Assembly: GCF_025215095.1 (NCBI RefSeq)
Contig: NZ_JALHAP010000082.1
Coordinates: 62,001 to 126,000, forward strand
From: Dryocola boscaweniae
Lineage (GTDB): Bacteria; Pseudomonadota; Gammaproteobacteria; Enterobacterales; Enterobacteriaceae
Direction: 5' to 3'
DNA: 64,000 bases
Part shown: positions 34,587 to 43,445 of the stretch, one piece after another
Layout: each line of letters begins with the position of its first letter
Numbering within the stretch: position 1 is the stretch's first letter
Position numbers and translations under genes: made by a program
The notes under the pieces: model-generated
Told to the model about the DNA's origin: nothing
Seen by the model: the letters and a program-made list of their open reading frames with translations, nothing else
The model's database searches: none

Positions 34587-35702
34587 TTACTTCAGCATAC
34601 GTTCTTCTTGTTCTTCAAGCAGCTCAACGACTTCATCAGGCGCGTCCTGCGGCAGCGGAGCTTCATGCATCCAGACTGAAATCAGTCGATAAGAAACCGC
34701 CAGCAGCACCGGACCGATAAACAGACCAATCATGCCAAACGCGATTAAGCCTCCGATAACGCCGGAAAGAATAAGAATCATCGGCAAATCGGCACCCATA
34801 CGAATAAGGACGGGGCGGATAAAGTTATCCATGGTGCCAACCACACAGCTCCAGACCAGCAGCACGGTGCCCCAGGTGGTATCTCCTGTCCAGTAAAGCC
34901 AGACAATCGACGGGATAAGCACCAGCAGCGGGCCGATCTGCACCAGACAGCACAGCATCATGACAACGGTAAGCAGCGTTGCATTTGGAATGCCGGCGAT
35001 CGCCAGGCCGAAACCACCCAGAACCGACTGCACCAGCGCGGTGACTACCACGCCCAGCGCAACAGCGCGAATCGCCTGGCCCGCCAGCAGAATAGCCGCA
35101 TCGCCGCGCTTGCCCGCCAGCCGGAACGCAAAGTGACGAATACCGTTACCCAGGGTTTCGCCTTTTGCATACAGCAGCACGCTGAACAGCAGCATCAGGC
35201 CGCAGTGCATCAGAAAACTTCCGATGTGGATCGCCTGTCCGAGGAACCAGGTGGTCGTGGTGCCGATATAAGGGCGGATTTTCGCCATAATCGCGCTGCC
35301 GCCGCTTTCAACCAGCGTATTCCAGCCGGTATAAAGCTTATCGCCAACCAGGGGGATGACGTGCAGCCATTCCAGAGTCGGTAGCGCCATGTTGCCTTTT
35401 GTCGCCCAGGCTATCACCGGCCCGCTGTTATCGACCAGGCTGTTAACCAGCAGCGCAACGGGAATTACAAACAGCATCAGCAGCAAAAAAGTCATTACCA
35501 GTACAGCAAGCGACCTTTTTCCCCACAGCAAACGCTGGAATTTAAGCATCACAGGCCAGGTGGAAAGCACAACGGTACCCGCCCAGGCAAAGCCGAGAAC
35601 AAAGGGCCGCACAATCCACAAACAGGCAATAATCATCACCGAGATAAACAGTACCGATAGCAGGATTTGTAGCAGATCCTTCGGTGGACTGACTTTAACC
35701 AT
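34587..35702 (-). CDS. ydiK: YdiK, AI-2E transporter family membrane protein
   Basis: A 371-residue inner-membrane protein of the AI-2E exporter-like family, with about seven to eight hydrophobic helices. Substrate unknown; the family includes TqsA and Na+/H+ antiporter-like members. The N-terminus MVKVSPPKDLLQILLSVLF corresponds to E. coli YdiK; the frame extends upstream to 35807 but that part is not conserved. It is divergent from ydiJ; rprA lies downstream. Confidence 0.92.
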   Translation of the reverse strand: MVKVSPPKDLLQILLSVLFISVMIIACLWIVRPFVLGFAWAGTVVLSTWPVMLKFQRLLWGKRSLAVLVMTFLLLMLFVIPVALLVNSLVDNSGPVIAWATKGNMALPTLEWLHVIPLVGDKLYTGWNTLVESGGSAIMAKIRPYIGTTTTWFLGQAIHIGSFLMHCGLMLLFSVLLYAKGETLGNGIRHFAFRLAGKRGDAAILLAGQAIRAVALGVVVTALVQSVLGGFGLAIAGIPNATLLTVVMMLCCLVQIGPLLVLIPSIVWLYWTGDTTWGTVLLVWSCVVGTMDNFIRPVLIRMGADLPMILILSGVIGGLIAFGMIGLFIGPVLLAVSYRLISVWMHEAPLPQDAPDEVVELLEEQEERMLK

Positions 35703-35908
35703 AGAAAAAATCACCTTAATAAAAGATAACGGGCAAATTGCCTGCGTTAAAACCGCAAAGCGGACAATATAATGATGATGTATTTCCTCGCGTTTTGACA
35801 GCCGCAAAACAGACGCGCTTGTCTGAAAAAAATGTGTTAAAAACGAAAGGCAATATACGCAAACGATAACTCACAACTTAAATAACGTCAGGCAAGGGTC
35901 GACAGTCA

Positions 35909-38900
35909 ATGATCCCACAAATTTCTCAGGCGCCAGGGCTCGTTCAACTGGTGCTCAATTTTTTGCAGGCACTGGAGCATCAAGGTTTTACCGGCGACAC
36001 GGCCACCAGCTATGCTGACCGGTTAACGATGGCAACCGATAACAGTATTTATCAACTGTTGCCGGACGCGGTGTTATTCCCTCGCTCAACGGCCGATGTG
36101 GCATTACTTGCCCGTCTGGCCGCCGAAGAACGCTTTAAATCTTTGGTCTTTACCCCCAGAGGCGGCGGCACCGGCACCAACGGCCAGGCGCTGAACAAAG
36201 GCATCGTCGTCGACATGTCCCGCTATATGAACCGCATCATAGAAATTAATCCCGAACAGGGCTGGGTGCGCGTGGAAGCCGGGGTCATTAAAGACCAGCT
36301 TAACCAGTATTTAAAACCTTACGGCTATTTCTTTGCGCCGGAACTTTCCACCAGTAACCGCGCAACGCTTGGCGGGATGATAAATACCGATGCTTCCGGG
36401 CAGGGGTCGCTGGTGTATGGCAAAACGTCCGATCATGTGATGGGCGTACGCGCGGTGCTGTTGGGCGGCGACATTCTCGATACTCATCAAATGTCCACGG
36501 CGCTTGCAGAAGATATAGGGCGCGACGAAAGCCCGACCGGGCGAATTTATCGCACCGTGCTGGAACGTTGCCGCGAACAGCGGCAGTTAATTATCGACAA
36601 ATTCCCGAAACTCAACCGCTTCCTCACCGGCTACGACCTGCGTCATGTCTTTAACGACGATCTTTCTCAGTTCGACCTTACCCGTATACTGACAGGCTCT
36701 GAAGGCACGCTGGCGTTTATCACCGAGGCGAAACTGGACATCACGCGCCTGCCGAAGGTGCGTCGTCTGGTGAATGTAAAATACGACTCCTTTGACTCCG
36801 CGCTGCGCAACGCGCCGTTTATGGTGGAAGCCCGTGCGCTTTCCGTCGAAACGGTGGATTCGAAAGTGCTGAACCTGGCGCGGGAAGACATCGTCTGGCA
36901 TTCGGTGAGCGAACTTATCACAGACGTGCCGGATAAAGAGATGCTAGGCCTGAACATCGTTGAGTTTGCAGGCGACGACCTTGAGCTAATCGAAAGTCAG
37001 GTAGCTGCGCTGTGCGAACGTCTTGATTCGCTGATAGCGCAGGGCGAGGGCGGCGTCATCGGCTGGCAGGTTTGCACGGAGCTTGCCGGTATCGAGCGTA
37101 TCTACGGCATGCGTAAAAAAGCAGTTGGATTGCTGGGTAATGCTAAAGGGCAGGCGAAACCGATTCCCTTCGCTGAGGATACCTGTGTGCCGCCGCATCA
37201 TCTTGCGGACTATATTGCTGAATTCCGCGCCCTGCTTGATAGCCACAACCTGAGCTACGGCATGTTTGGCCACGTGGATGCGGGCGTGCTGCACGTTCGC
37301 CCGGCGCTGGACATGTGCGATCCGCATCAGGAAGTGCTGATGAAGCGCATCTCCGATGACGTAGTGGCGCTCACCGCAAAATACGGCGGCCTGCTGTGGG
37401 GCGAACACGGTAAAGGGTTCCGCGCGGAATACAGCCCGGCATTCTTTGGCGAAACGCTTTATGAAGAACTGCGGCGCATCAAGGCCGCGTTTGATCCGGA
37501 TAATCGCCTGAACCCCGGCAAAATCTGCCCGCCGCTCGGCGTGGACGATCCGATGATGCAGGTGGATGCGGTAAAACGCGGCACCTTCGACAGGCAAATT
37601 CCTATTGCGGTGCGCACTTCCTGGCGTGGGGCGATGGAGTGTAACGGCAACGGCTTATGCTTTAACTTCGACGTGAAAAGCCCGATGTGCCCGTCGATGA
37701 AAATTACCAGCAATCGCATTCATTCCCCGAAAGGACGGGCCACGCTCACCCGTGAATGGCTGCGCCTGCTGGCCGATCGCGGCGTTGATCCTGATGCGCT
37801 GGAAAAACAGTTGCCGGAACAACGCGCGACCCTGCGAGGCCTTATCGATCGTACCCGTAATAGCTGGCATGCGCGCAAAGGCGAATACGACTTCTCCCAT
37901 GAAGTGAAAGAGGCAATGTCCGGCTGTCTGGCCTGTAAAGCTTGTTCCACGCAGTGCCCGATTAAAATCGACGTGCCGGAATTCCGCTCGCGCTTCCTGC
38001 AGCTTTATCACACCCGCTATCTGCGCCCGATGCGCGATCATCTGGTGGCAACGGTCGAAAGCTATGCGCCGCTGATGGCGCGTGCGCCGAAAACATTTAA
38101 CTTCTTTATGAGCCAGCCGTGGGTGCGAAATCTGTCGCAAAAGCACATCGGTATGATTGATTTGCCTATGCTTTCCACACCAACGCTGCAACAGCAATTG
38201 GTGGGGCATCGCTCGGCAAATACCACCCTTGAAGAGCTTGAAAAATACAGCGCAGAGCAGCGGGCTAAAACGGTGTTGGTGGTGCAGGACCCGTTTACCA
38301 GCTATTACGATGCGCAGGTTGTGGCCGATTTTGTTCGCCTCGCGGAAAAGCTTGGTTTCGAGCCGGTGGTGTTGCCGTTCTCTCCGAACGGTAAGGCTCA
38401 GCACATTAAAGGCTTCCTGCAAAAATTTGCCCGCACGGCGCGTAAAACTTCCGAGTTCCTGAATCGCATTGCCGCTCTCGGCATGCCGATGGTTGGCGTC
38501 GATCCGGCGCTCGTGCTTTGCTATCGCGACGAATATAAGCAAACGCTGGGCGAAGAACGCGGAGATTTCCATGTTCAGCTAGTCCATGAATGGCTGCCGG
38601 GCGTGCTGGCCGATCGTGAAATCACTCCCGTCGGCGGCGAATCCTGGTATTTATTCGGCCACTGCACCGAAGTAACCGCATTGCCAACCGCGCCGAACCA
38701 GTGGACATCCATTTTTGCGCGCTTTGGGGCGAAGCTTGAGAATGTCAGCGTCGGCTGCTGCGGCATGGCCGGAACCTACGGGCATGAGGTGAAAAACCAC
38801 GCTAATTCCCTCGGCATCTATGAGCTGTCCTGGCATCAGGCGATGCAGCGCCTGCCGCGGCAACGCTGCCTGGCAACCGGCTATTCCTGTCGCAGCCAGG

Positions 38901-38965
38901 TAAAACGCGTTGAGGGCAACGGCGTACGCCATCCGCTGCAGGCACTACTGGAGATAATGGGATGA
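35909..38965 (+). CDS. ydiJ: YdiJ, FAD/iron-sulfur D-2-hydroxyglutarate dehydrogenase family protein
   Basis: A 1018-residue flavoprotein with three parts: an N-terminal PCMH-type FAD-binding domain (TPRGGGTGTNGQALNKG), a central FAD-oxidase C-terminal domain, and a C-terminal part with a 4Fe-4S ferredoxin motif (SGCLACKACSTQCPIKIDVP) and CCG-type cysteine clusters (GCCGMAGTYGHE). The E. coli protein oxidises D-2-hydroxyglutarate. It overlaps menI by four bases (ATGA). Confidence 0.93.
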   Translation: MIPQISQAPGLVQLVLNFLQALEHQGFTGDTATSYADRLTMATDNSIYQLLPDAVLFPRSTADVALLARLAAEERFKSLVFTPRGGGTGTNGQALNKGIVVDMSRYMNRIIEINPEQGWVRVEAGVIKDQLNQYLKPYGYFFAPELSTSNRATLGGMINTDASGQGSLVYGKTSDHVMGVRAVLLGGDILDTHQMSTALAEDIGRDESPTGRIYRTVLERCREQRQLIIDKFPKLNRFLTGYDLRHVFNDDLSQFDLTRILTGSEGTLAFITEAKLDITRLPKVRRLVNVKYDSFDSALRNAPFMVEARALSVETVDSKVLNLAREDIVWHSVSELITDVPDKEMLGLNIVEFAGDDLELIESQVAALCERLDSLIAQGEGGVIGWQVCTELAGIERIYGMRKKAVGLLGNAKGQAKPIPFAEDTCVPPHHLADYIAEFRALLDSHNLSYGMFGHVDAGVLHVRPALDMCDPHQEVLMKRISDDVVALTAKYGGLLWGEHGKGFRAEYSPAFFGETLYEELRRIKAAFDPDNRLNPGKICPPLGVDDPMMQVDAVKRGTFDRQIPIAVRTSWRGAMECNGNGLCFNFDVKSPMCPSMKITSNRIHSPKGRATLTREWLRLLADRGVDPDALEKQLPEQRATLRGLIDRTRNSWHARKGEYDFSHEVKEAMSGCLACKACSTQCPIKIDVPEFRSRFLQLYHTRYLRPMRDHLVATVESYAPLMARAPKTFNFFMSQPWVRNLSQKHIGMIDLPMLSTPTLQQQLVGHRSANTTLEELEKYSAEQRAKTVLVVQDPFTSYYDAQVVADFVRLAEKLGFEPVVLPFSPNGKAQHIKGFLQKFARTARKTSEFLNRIAALGMPMVGVDPALVLCYRDEYKQTLGEERGDFHVQLVHEWLPGVLADREITPVGGESWYLFGHCTEVTALPTAPNQWTSIFARFGAKLENVSVGCCGMAGTYGHEVKNHANSLGIYELSWHQAMQRLPRQRCLATGYSCRSQVKRVEGNGVRHPLQALLEIMG

Positions 38966-39372
38966 TCTGGCGTCGTGAAACTACCCTCGACGCGCTCAAC
39001 GCCCTGAGCGCCGGGAATATGGTCGAACATGTCGGCATTGTGTTTACCCGCATTGGCGATAATGAACTGGAAGCCACCATGCCGGTGGACAATCGAACCC
39101 GCCAGCCGTTTGGCCTGCTGCACGGCGGCGCGTCGGTGGTGCTGGCGGAAACGCTGGGTTCAGTCGCAGGTTATCTTTGCACCGAAGGCGAGAAGCACAT
39201 CGTCGGGCTGGAGGTAAATGCCAACCATCTGCGCGCCGCGCGAGAAGGCATTGTGCGGGGAGTTTGTAAGGCGGTGCACGTTGGTCGCCGCCACCAGGTC
39301 TGGCAAATCGAAATCAGCGATGAAGAAGGGCGGCTTTGCTGTACTTCCCGGCTGACAACGGCTGTGATTTAA
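38962..39372 (+). CDS. menI: 1,4-dihydroxy-2-naphthoyl-CoA hydrolase
   Basis: Hot-dog thioesterase of menaquinone synthesis. The 136-residue protein has the motif RQPFGLLHGGASVVLAETLG with catalytic Glu63. It overlaps the ydiJ stop by four bases. In E. coli ydiH comes next; I do not see ydiH here. Confidence 0.93.
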   Translation: MIWRRETTLDALNALSAGNMVEHVGIVFTRIGDNELEATMPVDNRTRQPFGLLHGGASVVLAETLGSVAGYLCTEGEKHIVGLEVNANHLRAAREGIVRGVCKAVHVGRRHQVWQIEISDEEGRLCCTSRLTTAVI

Positions 39373-39393
39373 ATTACGGTTTTGCAAACTACA

Positions 39394-39426
39394 GGGCGGA
39401 GAAAGTTTACGTTTATCCGCCTTTTG
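39394..39426 (+). terminator. Terminator after menI
   Basis: Stem GGCGGA / TCCGCC (39395-39400 with 39416-39421), 15-base loop, then TTTT. Confidence 0.65.
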
Positions 39427-39720
39427 CATAGTTCTGACGGGTTGTGCTTTAGCGCGTAAGAAACGCGGCGTTTTCAAATCATTTACCAGCGTATTAATCA
39501 ATCGCATCAATAATCCATTTATTTGTCCTGCCGTTTGTCGTGGCAAAGTCAGACAGATCGTTACACGCGTGAATGCCTGGCTGTAATCGCATAAGTCATC
39601 TGAATCGGTAAATGTCCGCGAAGCGGGGAACGCCGGTGGGTGTTTTACTGATTTCAGGATTAATAATTGGGTTCATTTATAACGTTATTCGGAAATGAAC
39701 CCAATTATTACGCAACATCC
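39427..39720. other. Gene-free stretch between menI and the orphan HTH gene
   Basis: No coding frame supported. The only strong structure is the perfect inverted repeat at 39661-39710, listed separately. Confidence 0.5.
39661..39710. repeat. Perfect 18-bp inverted repeat with nested palindrome
   Basis: TAATAATTGGGTTCATTT (39661-39678) and its exact reverse complement (39693-39710). The 14-base loop contains the perfect palindrome ATAACGTTAT (39679-39688). It lies ten bases beyond the stop of the orphan HTH gene. There is no T run on either side, so it is not a typical terminator. Confidence 0.9.
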
Positions 39721-39975
39721 TCACAATGCGATCGGTATGTTAATAAGCGCTGGGTTGTGTTCAAGCATCAGCAATAATTTCAGGGAAGATCCGGAAGGAA
39801 TGGGACGATTTTGTTCCCAGCTCTGAACAAGGGAAGGGCTAACGCCGAGCGCTCTGGCAAATACATTTACGCGTTGAAGTAATGGAAAACGTCTCGCAAA
39901 TTTTCTCTTCAGGCGCTGAGTTACCACGACGCAAGCATCCATTTTTGCTAAGGTCTGTGACACTAAAAAAGACAT
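39721..39975 (-). CDS. Orphan XRE/HigA-like helix-turn-helix protein, possibly N-terminally decayed
   Basis: A frame of up to 84 residues. The C-terminal 50 residues look like the end of an antitoxin-type HTH protein: VFARALGVSPSLVQSWEQNR is the helix-turn-helix plus recognition segment, then PSGSSLKLLLMLEHNPALI, as in HigA/NadS-like antitoxins. The N-terminal part (up to about residue 30) does not resemble the family and lacks a clear ribosome site, so the gene may be a remnant; ATG at 39942 is an alternative start. No toxin gene is adjacent: nudI starts on the opposite strand just upstream. Confidence 0.5.
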   Translation of the reverse strand: MSFLVSQTLAKMDACVVVTQRLKRKFARRFPLLQRVNVFARALGVSPSLVQSWEQNRPIPSGSSLKLLLMLEHNPALINIPIAL

Positions 39976-39986
39976 CAGGAGGTCAT

Positions 39987-40412
39987 ATGCGTCAGCGAGT
40001 TATCGTTTGTCCCATCATTGAAAATAACGGTGAAATATTGCTTTGTAAGATGGCAAAAGACAGGGGCGTTTTCCCGGGGCAGTGGGCCCTTTCCGGCGGA
40101 GGTATGGAATCGGGAGAGAACGTTGAACAGGCTTTATTGCGGGAAATTAGCGAAGAGTTGGGCGCTGAGCTGCAAATTATCAGCGTTAAACCCTGGACCT
40201 TCCGGGATGACGTGCGGATGAAAACTTACGCTGACGGCACGCAGGAAGAAATCTATATGATTTATCTATTGTTTGACTGCATCAGTGCTAACCGCCTGGT
40301 GACATTTAATGAAGAATTTCAGGAAATCGCCTGGGTTAAGCCTTCTGAGCTTAATCAGTACGATCTTAACGAGGCGACCCGAACGACCTTTATCCAGAAA
40401 GGCTGGCTGTAA
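39987..40412 (+). CDS. nudI: Nucleoside triphosphatase NudI
   Basis: Nudix hydrolase that prefers pyrimidine deoxynucleoside triphosphates. The 141-residue protein has the complete Nudix box GGGMESGENVEQALLREI followed by SEELG (about residues 37-59), and matches E. coli NudI throughout (PGQWALSGGG, EEIYMIYLLFDC). ATG at 39987 follows AGGAGGT. In E. coli nudI is elsewhere on the chromosome, so its place here is part of the accessory patch. Confidence 0.92.
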   Translation: MRQRVIVCPIIENNGEILLCKMAKDRGVFPGQWALSGGGMESGENVEQALLREISEELGAELQIISVKPWTFRDDVRMKTYADGTQEEIYMIYLLFDCISANRLVTFNEEFQEIAWVKPSELNQYDLNEATRTTFIQKGWL

Positions 40413-40476
40413 CTTTTGTATTTTGTGAGTGAGGCGGGGAACTTTCGTGAATGGGTCAAGCATATCAGGGGGCGGT

Positions 40477-40740
40477 ATGAACAAGCTTAGCCTTGAAGAA
40501 CTTAAGAATATTGCAAACACAGACCACGTCCGGCGCGGTGAAGCAGTTGCGATGGCCCTGGAGCTGCTTGCTGTACGGGACGAAATCGCGGCTTTGGCGA
40601 AGCAATTATCGATTCCGGTTCGCCTGCCTGTGTGCAGCGCCAGCCCCGTCTGCGAAATAGAAGCGGGATATGCAAATGGAGTAAATGACAGCAAGGAGGC
40701 GATACGCAGGGCTGGCTACCTGACAGAAGGGGATGACTAG
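40477..40740 (+). CDS. Small hypothetical protein, possibly phage-derived
   Basis: An 87-residue protein beginning MNKLSLEELKNIANTDHVRR. The first 60 residues look helical, with a probable amphipathic segment (VAMALELLAVRDEIAALAKQ). The end (EAGYANGVNDSKEAIRRAGY) resembles the tail of Ea22-like lambdoid phage proteins; this is a guess from pattern only. AGGGGGCGG precedes the ATG at a good distance. It lies 64 bases after nudI on the same strand. Confidence 0.6.
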   Translation: MNKLSLEELKNIANTDHVRRGEAVAMALELLAVRDEIAALAKQLSIPVRLPVCSASPVCEIEAGYANGVNDSKEAIRRAGYLTEGDD

Positions 40741-40986
40741 AAAGAATGCGAAGCTTACTACCCCTGGCTGGTCCTGCTCTGGTACGCACCGATCTCCCGA
40801 AGATCTTTTCTGTCAGAGAAAAGCGCCATAAATAAGGCGCATATGGCCCTTTTTCGGATGATATCTTTTAAACATTACGAGTTAATATTGAGGTCGTGCG
40901 GTTAGGAGGTGAACTCAAAAACGGCATTTGGATGAATTGCACATTTTTTAAATATTTTGCTTTTGTATGGAAGGACGTGCCACAAC

Positions 40987-41247
40987 ATGAAAATTATCAT
41001 CGCTTCAATGCAAATCTTATCTGAAGGAAAACGTCTGCCGGACGGCCTGAAATTTAAAGAAACAGGCAGCTTCGGGGATATGCTTAAAGCAGCCTACGGT
41101 GATGCTTCCTCACAAAATAAAAACAAGCCAGCGGCTGTAACAGAATACACATTTAAAAATGCTGCGTTTAATTCTGCGGCGTCGTCTGTTGTGAAATCTG
41201 ACTTTTTATTTGAAGGATCAGAACGGGCTGATGATTTTAATGATTGA
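40987..41247 (+). CDS. Small hypothetical protein
   Basis: An 86-residue protein, MKIIIASMQILSEGKRLPDG at the start, with no family I recognise. It has no membrane segment; the middle is rich in Lys, Asn and Ala and the end is acidic (SERADDFND). GGAAGGACG lies about ten bases before the ATG. AT-rich compared with the core genes around it, which may point to transfer. An alternative start at 40957 would add ten residues. Confidence 0.5.
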   Translation: MKIIIASMQILSEGKRLPDGLKFKETGSFGDMLKAAYGDASSQNKNKPAAVTEYTFKNAAFNSAASSVVKSDFLFEGSERADDFND

Positions 41248-41383
41248 GTCCCTTTACTCTGAATGTTTTAATTAAATAACGTTTCATTTTGACTGTATTC
41301 AAATTTTTATATAAGTCAGGCCTCCACCGCACATAACTACGGGGGAAGCCCGGAGACGCTGCTTATTGCCTTAAATGGCTGGT

Positions 41384-41563
41384 TTATTCGGACTTACGTC
41401 CACCGCCATGGCTGTTTTCACCGCCTTTTTTACCAGCCTCAGATGCACGTCCAGGATCGTTTTTAAAGTTCCCGCCGCTGTGCTGACCACCTTTTTTACC
41501 TGCTTCAGAAGCTTTTTCACGGTCTTCTGCGAAGTTACCTGAACCACCACGATGTTCGGCCAT
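41384..41563 (-). CDS. YciG-like stress protein (KGG repeat), second copy
   Basis: A 59-residue hydrophilic protein made of KGG repeats (EDREKASEAGKKGGQHSGGN, then DPGRASEAGKKGGENSHGGG), the general-stress con-10/YciG family. By my alignment it is identical to the copy at 57425-57607 at 52 of 59 positions. GGAGG precedes the ATG. It stands alone, without yciF or yciE. YciG supports motility under stress in E. coli and con-10-like genes are RpoS targets elsewhere. Confidence 0.9.
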   Translation of the reverse strand: MAEHRGGSGNFAEDREKASEAGKKGGQHSGGNFKNDPGRASEAGKKGGENSHGGGRKSE

Positions 41564-41920
41564 ATTAACCTCCAGGTTAAGTTAAAAATTTCACATTAAG
41601 CAGCTTTAAATAATATGACTTCGCTGCCACGCCATTAAATATAGTGCTTATAGCGAGAGCTGCAAGGTTAATTTTTTCGCCGTTGCGGTAAAAGCGGGTT
41701 GCGGTATTTTTCAGATGTGAATTTATTTGTGAGCAGGTAACAAATAAATTCATGTTTATCGTCCTTATAAATTTATTGCCTTCTTTTGTTTGTCTGATAT
41801 TAAGGGGTTATGACATTTTGGCTATTTCACGTTCCGTTAAAACAATAAGCGAACCAGAATGGAAATATTTCAGTCAGTTCATGATCTCAGAAGCGGGGCC
41901 GACGATGTGCCGGTACGAAA
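41564..41920. other. AT-rich gene-free region with an inverted repeat
   Basis: A 357-base AT-rich stretch between the yciG-like gene and yedK. A perfect 13-bp inverted repeat TGAATTTATTTGT / ACAAATAAATTCA lies at 41718-41752 with a nine-base loop. An open frame from 41752 has no ribosome site other than within the hairpin and overlaps the yedK end; I do not call it. Confidence 0.5.
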
Positions 41921-42604
41921 TTAAGCCGCCGGATTATCGATTGGCTTGATGAGCTCACTGCTCTGGTTTTTAACGTTGCCTACAGCGCGCGTGACGGGAT
42001 ACCAGGTAAAATTATCTGCCGATACCGCGCCATCCTCGATAATTTTCTCTGCCGCTTTACCGCCAGGGTCTTGCCTCATCCACTCGCGGGCAGCTTCAGG
42101 CGACAGAACCAACGGCCGGCGGTCGTGAATATCCATCAGGCCCTGGTCGGCTGCCGCAGTCACAATTAAAAATCCTTCTGCTTCATCCCCGCGCTCAAAC
42201 GGCTTGCTGCCGATCGCCGCCATGAAAACAGGCTTGCCGTCGGCACGTTGAATAAAGTAGGGCTGCTTTTTGTCACCTTCTTTTTTCCACTCGTACCAGC
42301 CGTCAGCAAAGACTATCGCGCGGCCATGTTGCCAGAGCGGCTTAAACATTCTGCTTGTGGCAGCGGTTTCAACCCGGGCGTTAATCAATGGCGGCTTACT
42401 CCACCATCCGGGCGCATAACCCCAGAAGACGGGATCGAGGTGCAGTTGTTCGTCACGTTCGCTCAGCAGCAAAACCTTTGTGCCAGGCGCGACGTTATAG
42501 CGTCCAATCGGTTCGGGATCGTAAGCGATATCTCGCCCGGCCTCGTCTGCTAAATAAGACAGGTAGTCTTCACGCATCCGGGCCTGGGCAAAACGTCCGC
42601 ACAT
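41921..42604 (-). CDS. yedK: YedK, SRAP/HMCES family abasic-site shielding protein
   Basis: SOS-response-associated peptidase fold protein that covalently traps abasic sites in single-stranded DNA through Cys2. The 227-residue protein begins MCGRFAQA, exposing catalytic Cys2 after Met removal, and has the conserved Asn in INARVET, the Glu/Trp in FADGWYEWKK and the His in MDIHDRRPLVL. ATG at 42604 is required so that Cys is residue 2; an upstream in-frame ATG at 42616 would abolish this. Confidence 0.93.
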   Translation of the reverse strand: MCGRFAQARMREDYLSYLADEAGRDIAYDPEPIGRYNVAPGTKVLLLSERDEQLHLDPVFWGYAPGWWSKPPLINARVETAATSRMFKPLWQHGRAIVFADGWYEWKKEGDKKQPYFIQRADGKPVFMAAIGSKPFERGDEAEGFLIVTAAADQGLMDIHDRRPLVLSPEAAREWMRQDPGGKAAEKIIEDGAVSADNFTWYPVTRAVGNVKNQSSELIKPIDNPAA

Positions 42605-43068
42605 GTTCACCTCCACTTGTTACGGAAAGTATAGATGGTGCAAGGCTTGCAGATTTTGCGGGGGCGTCATTCATAAAGGTGTTTGCAATATCAGCAACAT
42701 TTCGGCTACATAAAAAGCCCTTATTGCCCTGTAAATGTCCTCAAACGGCAATAGTTAACCTGTTGAGAGCGGGATAATCCTTTGTTTGTGGGATTTATCT
42801 GCCGCCAATCGCATAAATAGATATTCTCTATACATCTTTTACTTTCTATCGCTCATGCCTTCCGCAGACTATTAAACCCTCTTTATTTCAGCGGTTTAAA
42901 TAGCTCTTTTCGCCATCTGCAAGAGTTCCAGCAGGGTCTATCCTTAGTAAAGACGTCCAAAAATGAAGCATTCCGTGAATACCCCTGTTATCAGGATGTT
43001 GTATTGATAATAGTTATCATTAACATAGGGGCATCAGCCTTTGGGCGGCAAAACAGAAGAGGTGAACT
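42605..43068 (+). promoter_or_regulatory. Regulatory region upstream of the suf operon
   Basis: 464 bases without a gene. At 43004-43022, TTGATAATAGTTATCATTA is a good Fur box, 47 bases before sufA. In E. coli this region also binds OxyR, IHF and IscR far upstream, which would fit its length; I could not assign those sites. AGAGGTGAA before the sufA ATG is the ribosome site. Confidence 0.7.
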
Positions 43069-43437
43069 ATGGATGTGCAAACAGGTAGCTTCGATCCCAA
43101 TGAATTCGCCTGGCAGGGACTGACGCTAACCCCTGATGCGGCCGCGCATATTTGCAAGCTGACAAGCCAGCAGCCGGGATTGCTTGGCGTGCGTCTTGGC
43201 ATCAAGCAGACCGGATGCGCGGGATTTGGCTATGTACTCGATACCGTAAAAGAGCCTCACAAAGACGACCTTCTGTTTGAAACGAACGGCGCAAAGTTGT
43301 GGGTTCCACTCTCTGCCATGCCGTTTATCGACGGCACCGAGGTCGACTATGTGCGCGAAGGCCTCAACGAAATTTTCAAATTCAACAACCCGAAAGCGCA
43401 GCACGAATGCGGCTGTGGTGAAAGCTTTGGGGTGTAG
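43069..43437 (+). CDS. sufA: SufA, A-type iron-sulfur carrier
   Basis: Accepts Fe-S clusters from SufBCD and passes them to target proteins. The 122-residue protein has the three conserved cysteines of A-type carriers: one in QTGCAGFGY and two in the C-terminal ECGCGESFGV. It is the first gene of sufABCDSE; sufB starts eight bases after its stop. The Fur box just upstream implies induction by iron limitation. Confidence 0.96.
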   Translation: MDVQTGSFDPNEFAWQGLTLTPDAAAHICKLTSQQPGLLGVRLGIKQTGCAGFGYVLDTVKEPHKDDLLFETNGAKLWVPLSAMPFIDGTEVDYVREGLNEIFKFNNPKAQHECGCGESFGV

Positions 43438-43445
43438 GCGGGATT

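Noticed and set aside
37655..38572. 305-codon frame antisense to ydiJ
   Set aside because: Shadow of ydiJ, no ribosome site and no recognisable domain.
39430..39720. ydiH, expected after menI in E. coli
   Set aside because: No frame in this interval resembles YdiH.
41752..41949. 65-codon open frame beginning at the hairpin upstream of yedK
   Set aside because: Its start lies inside the inverted repeat, there is no separate ribosome site, and it overlaps the end of yedK.
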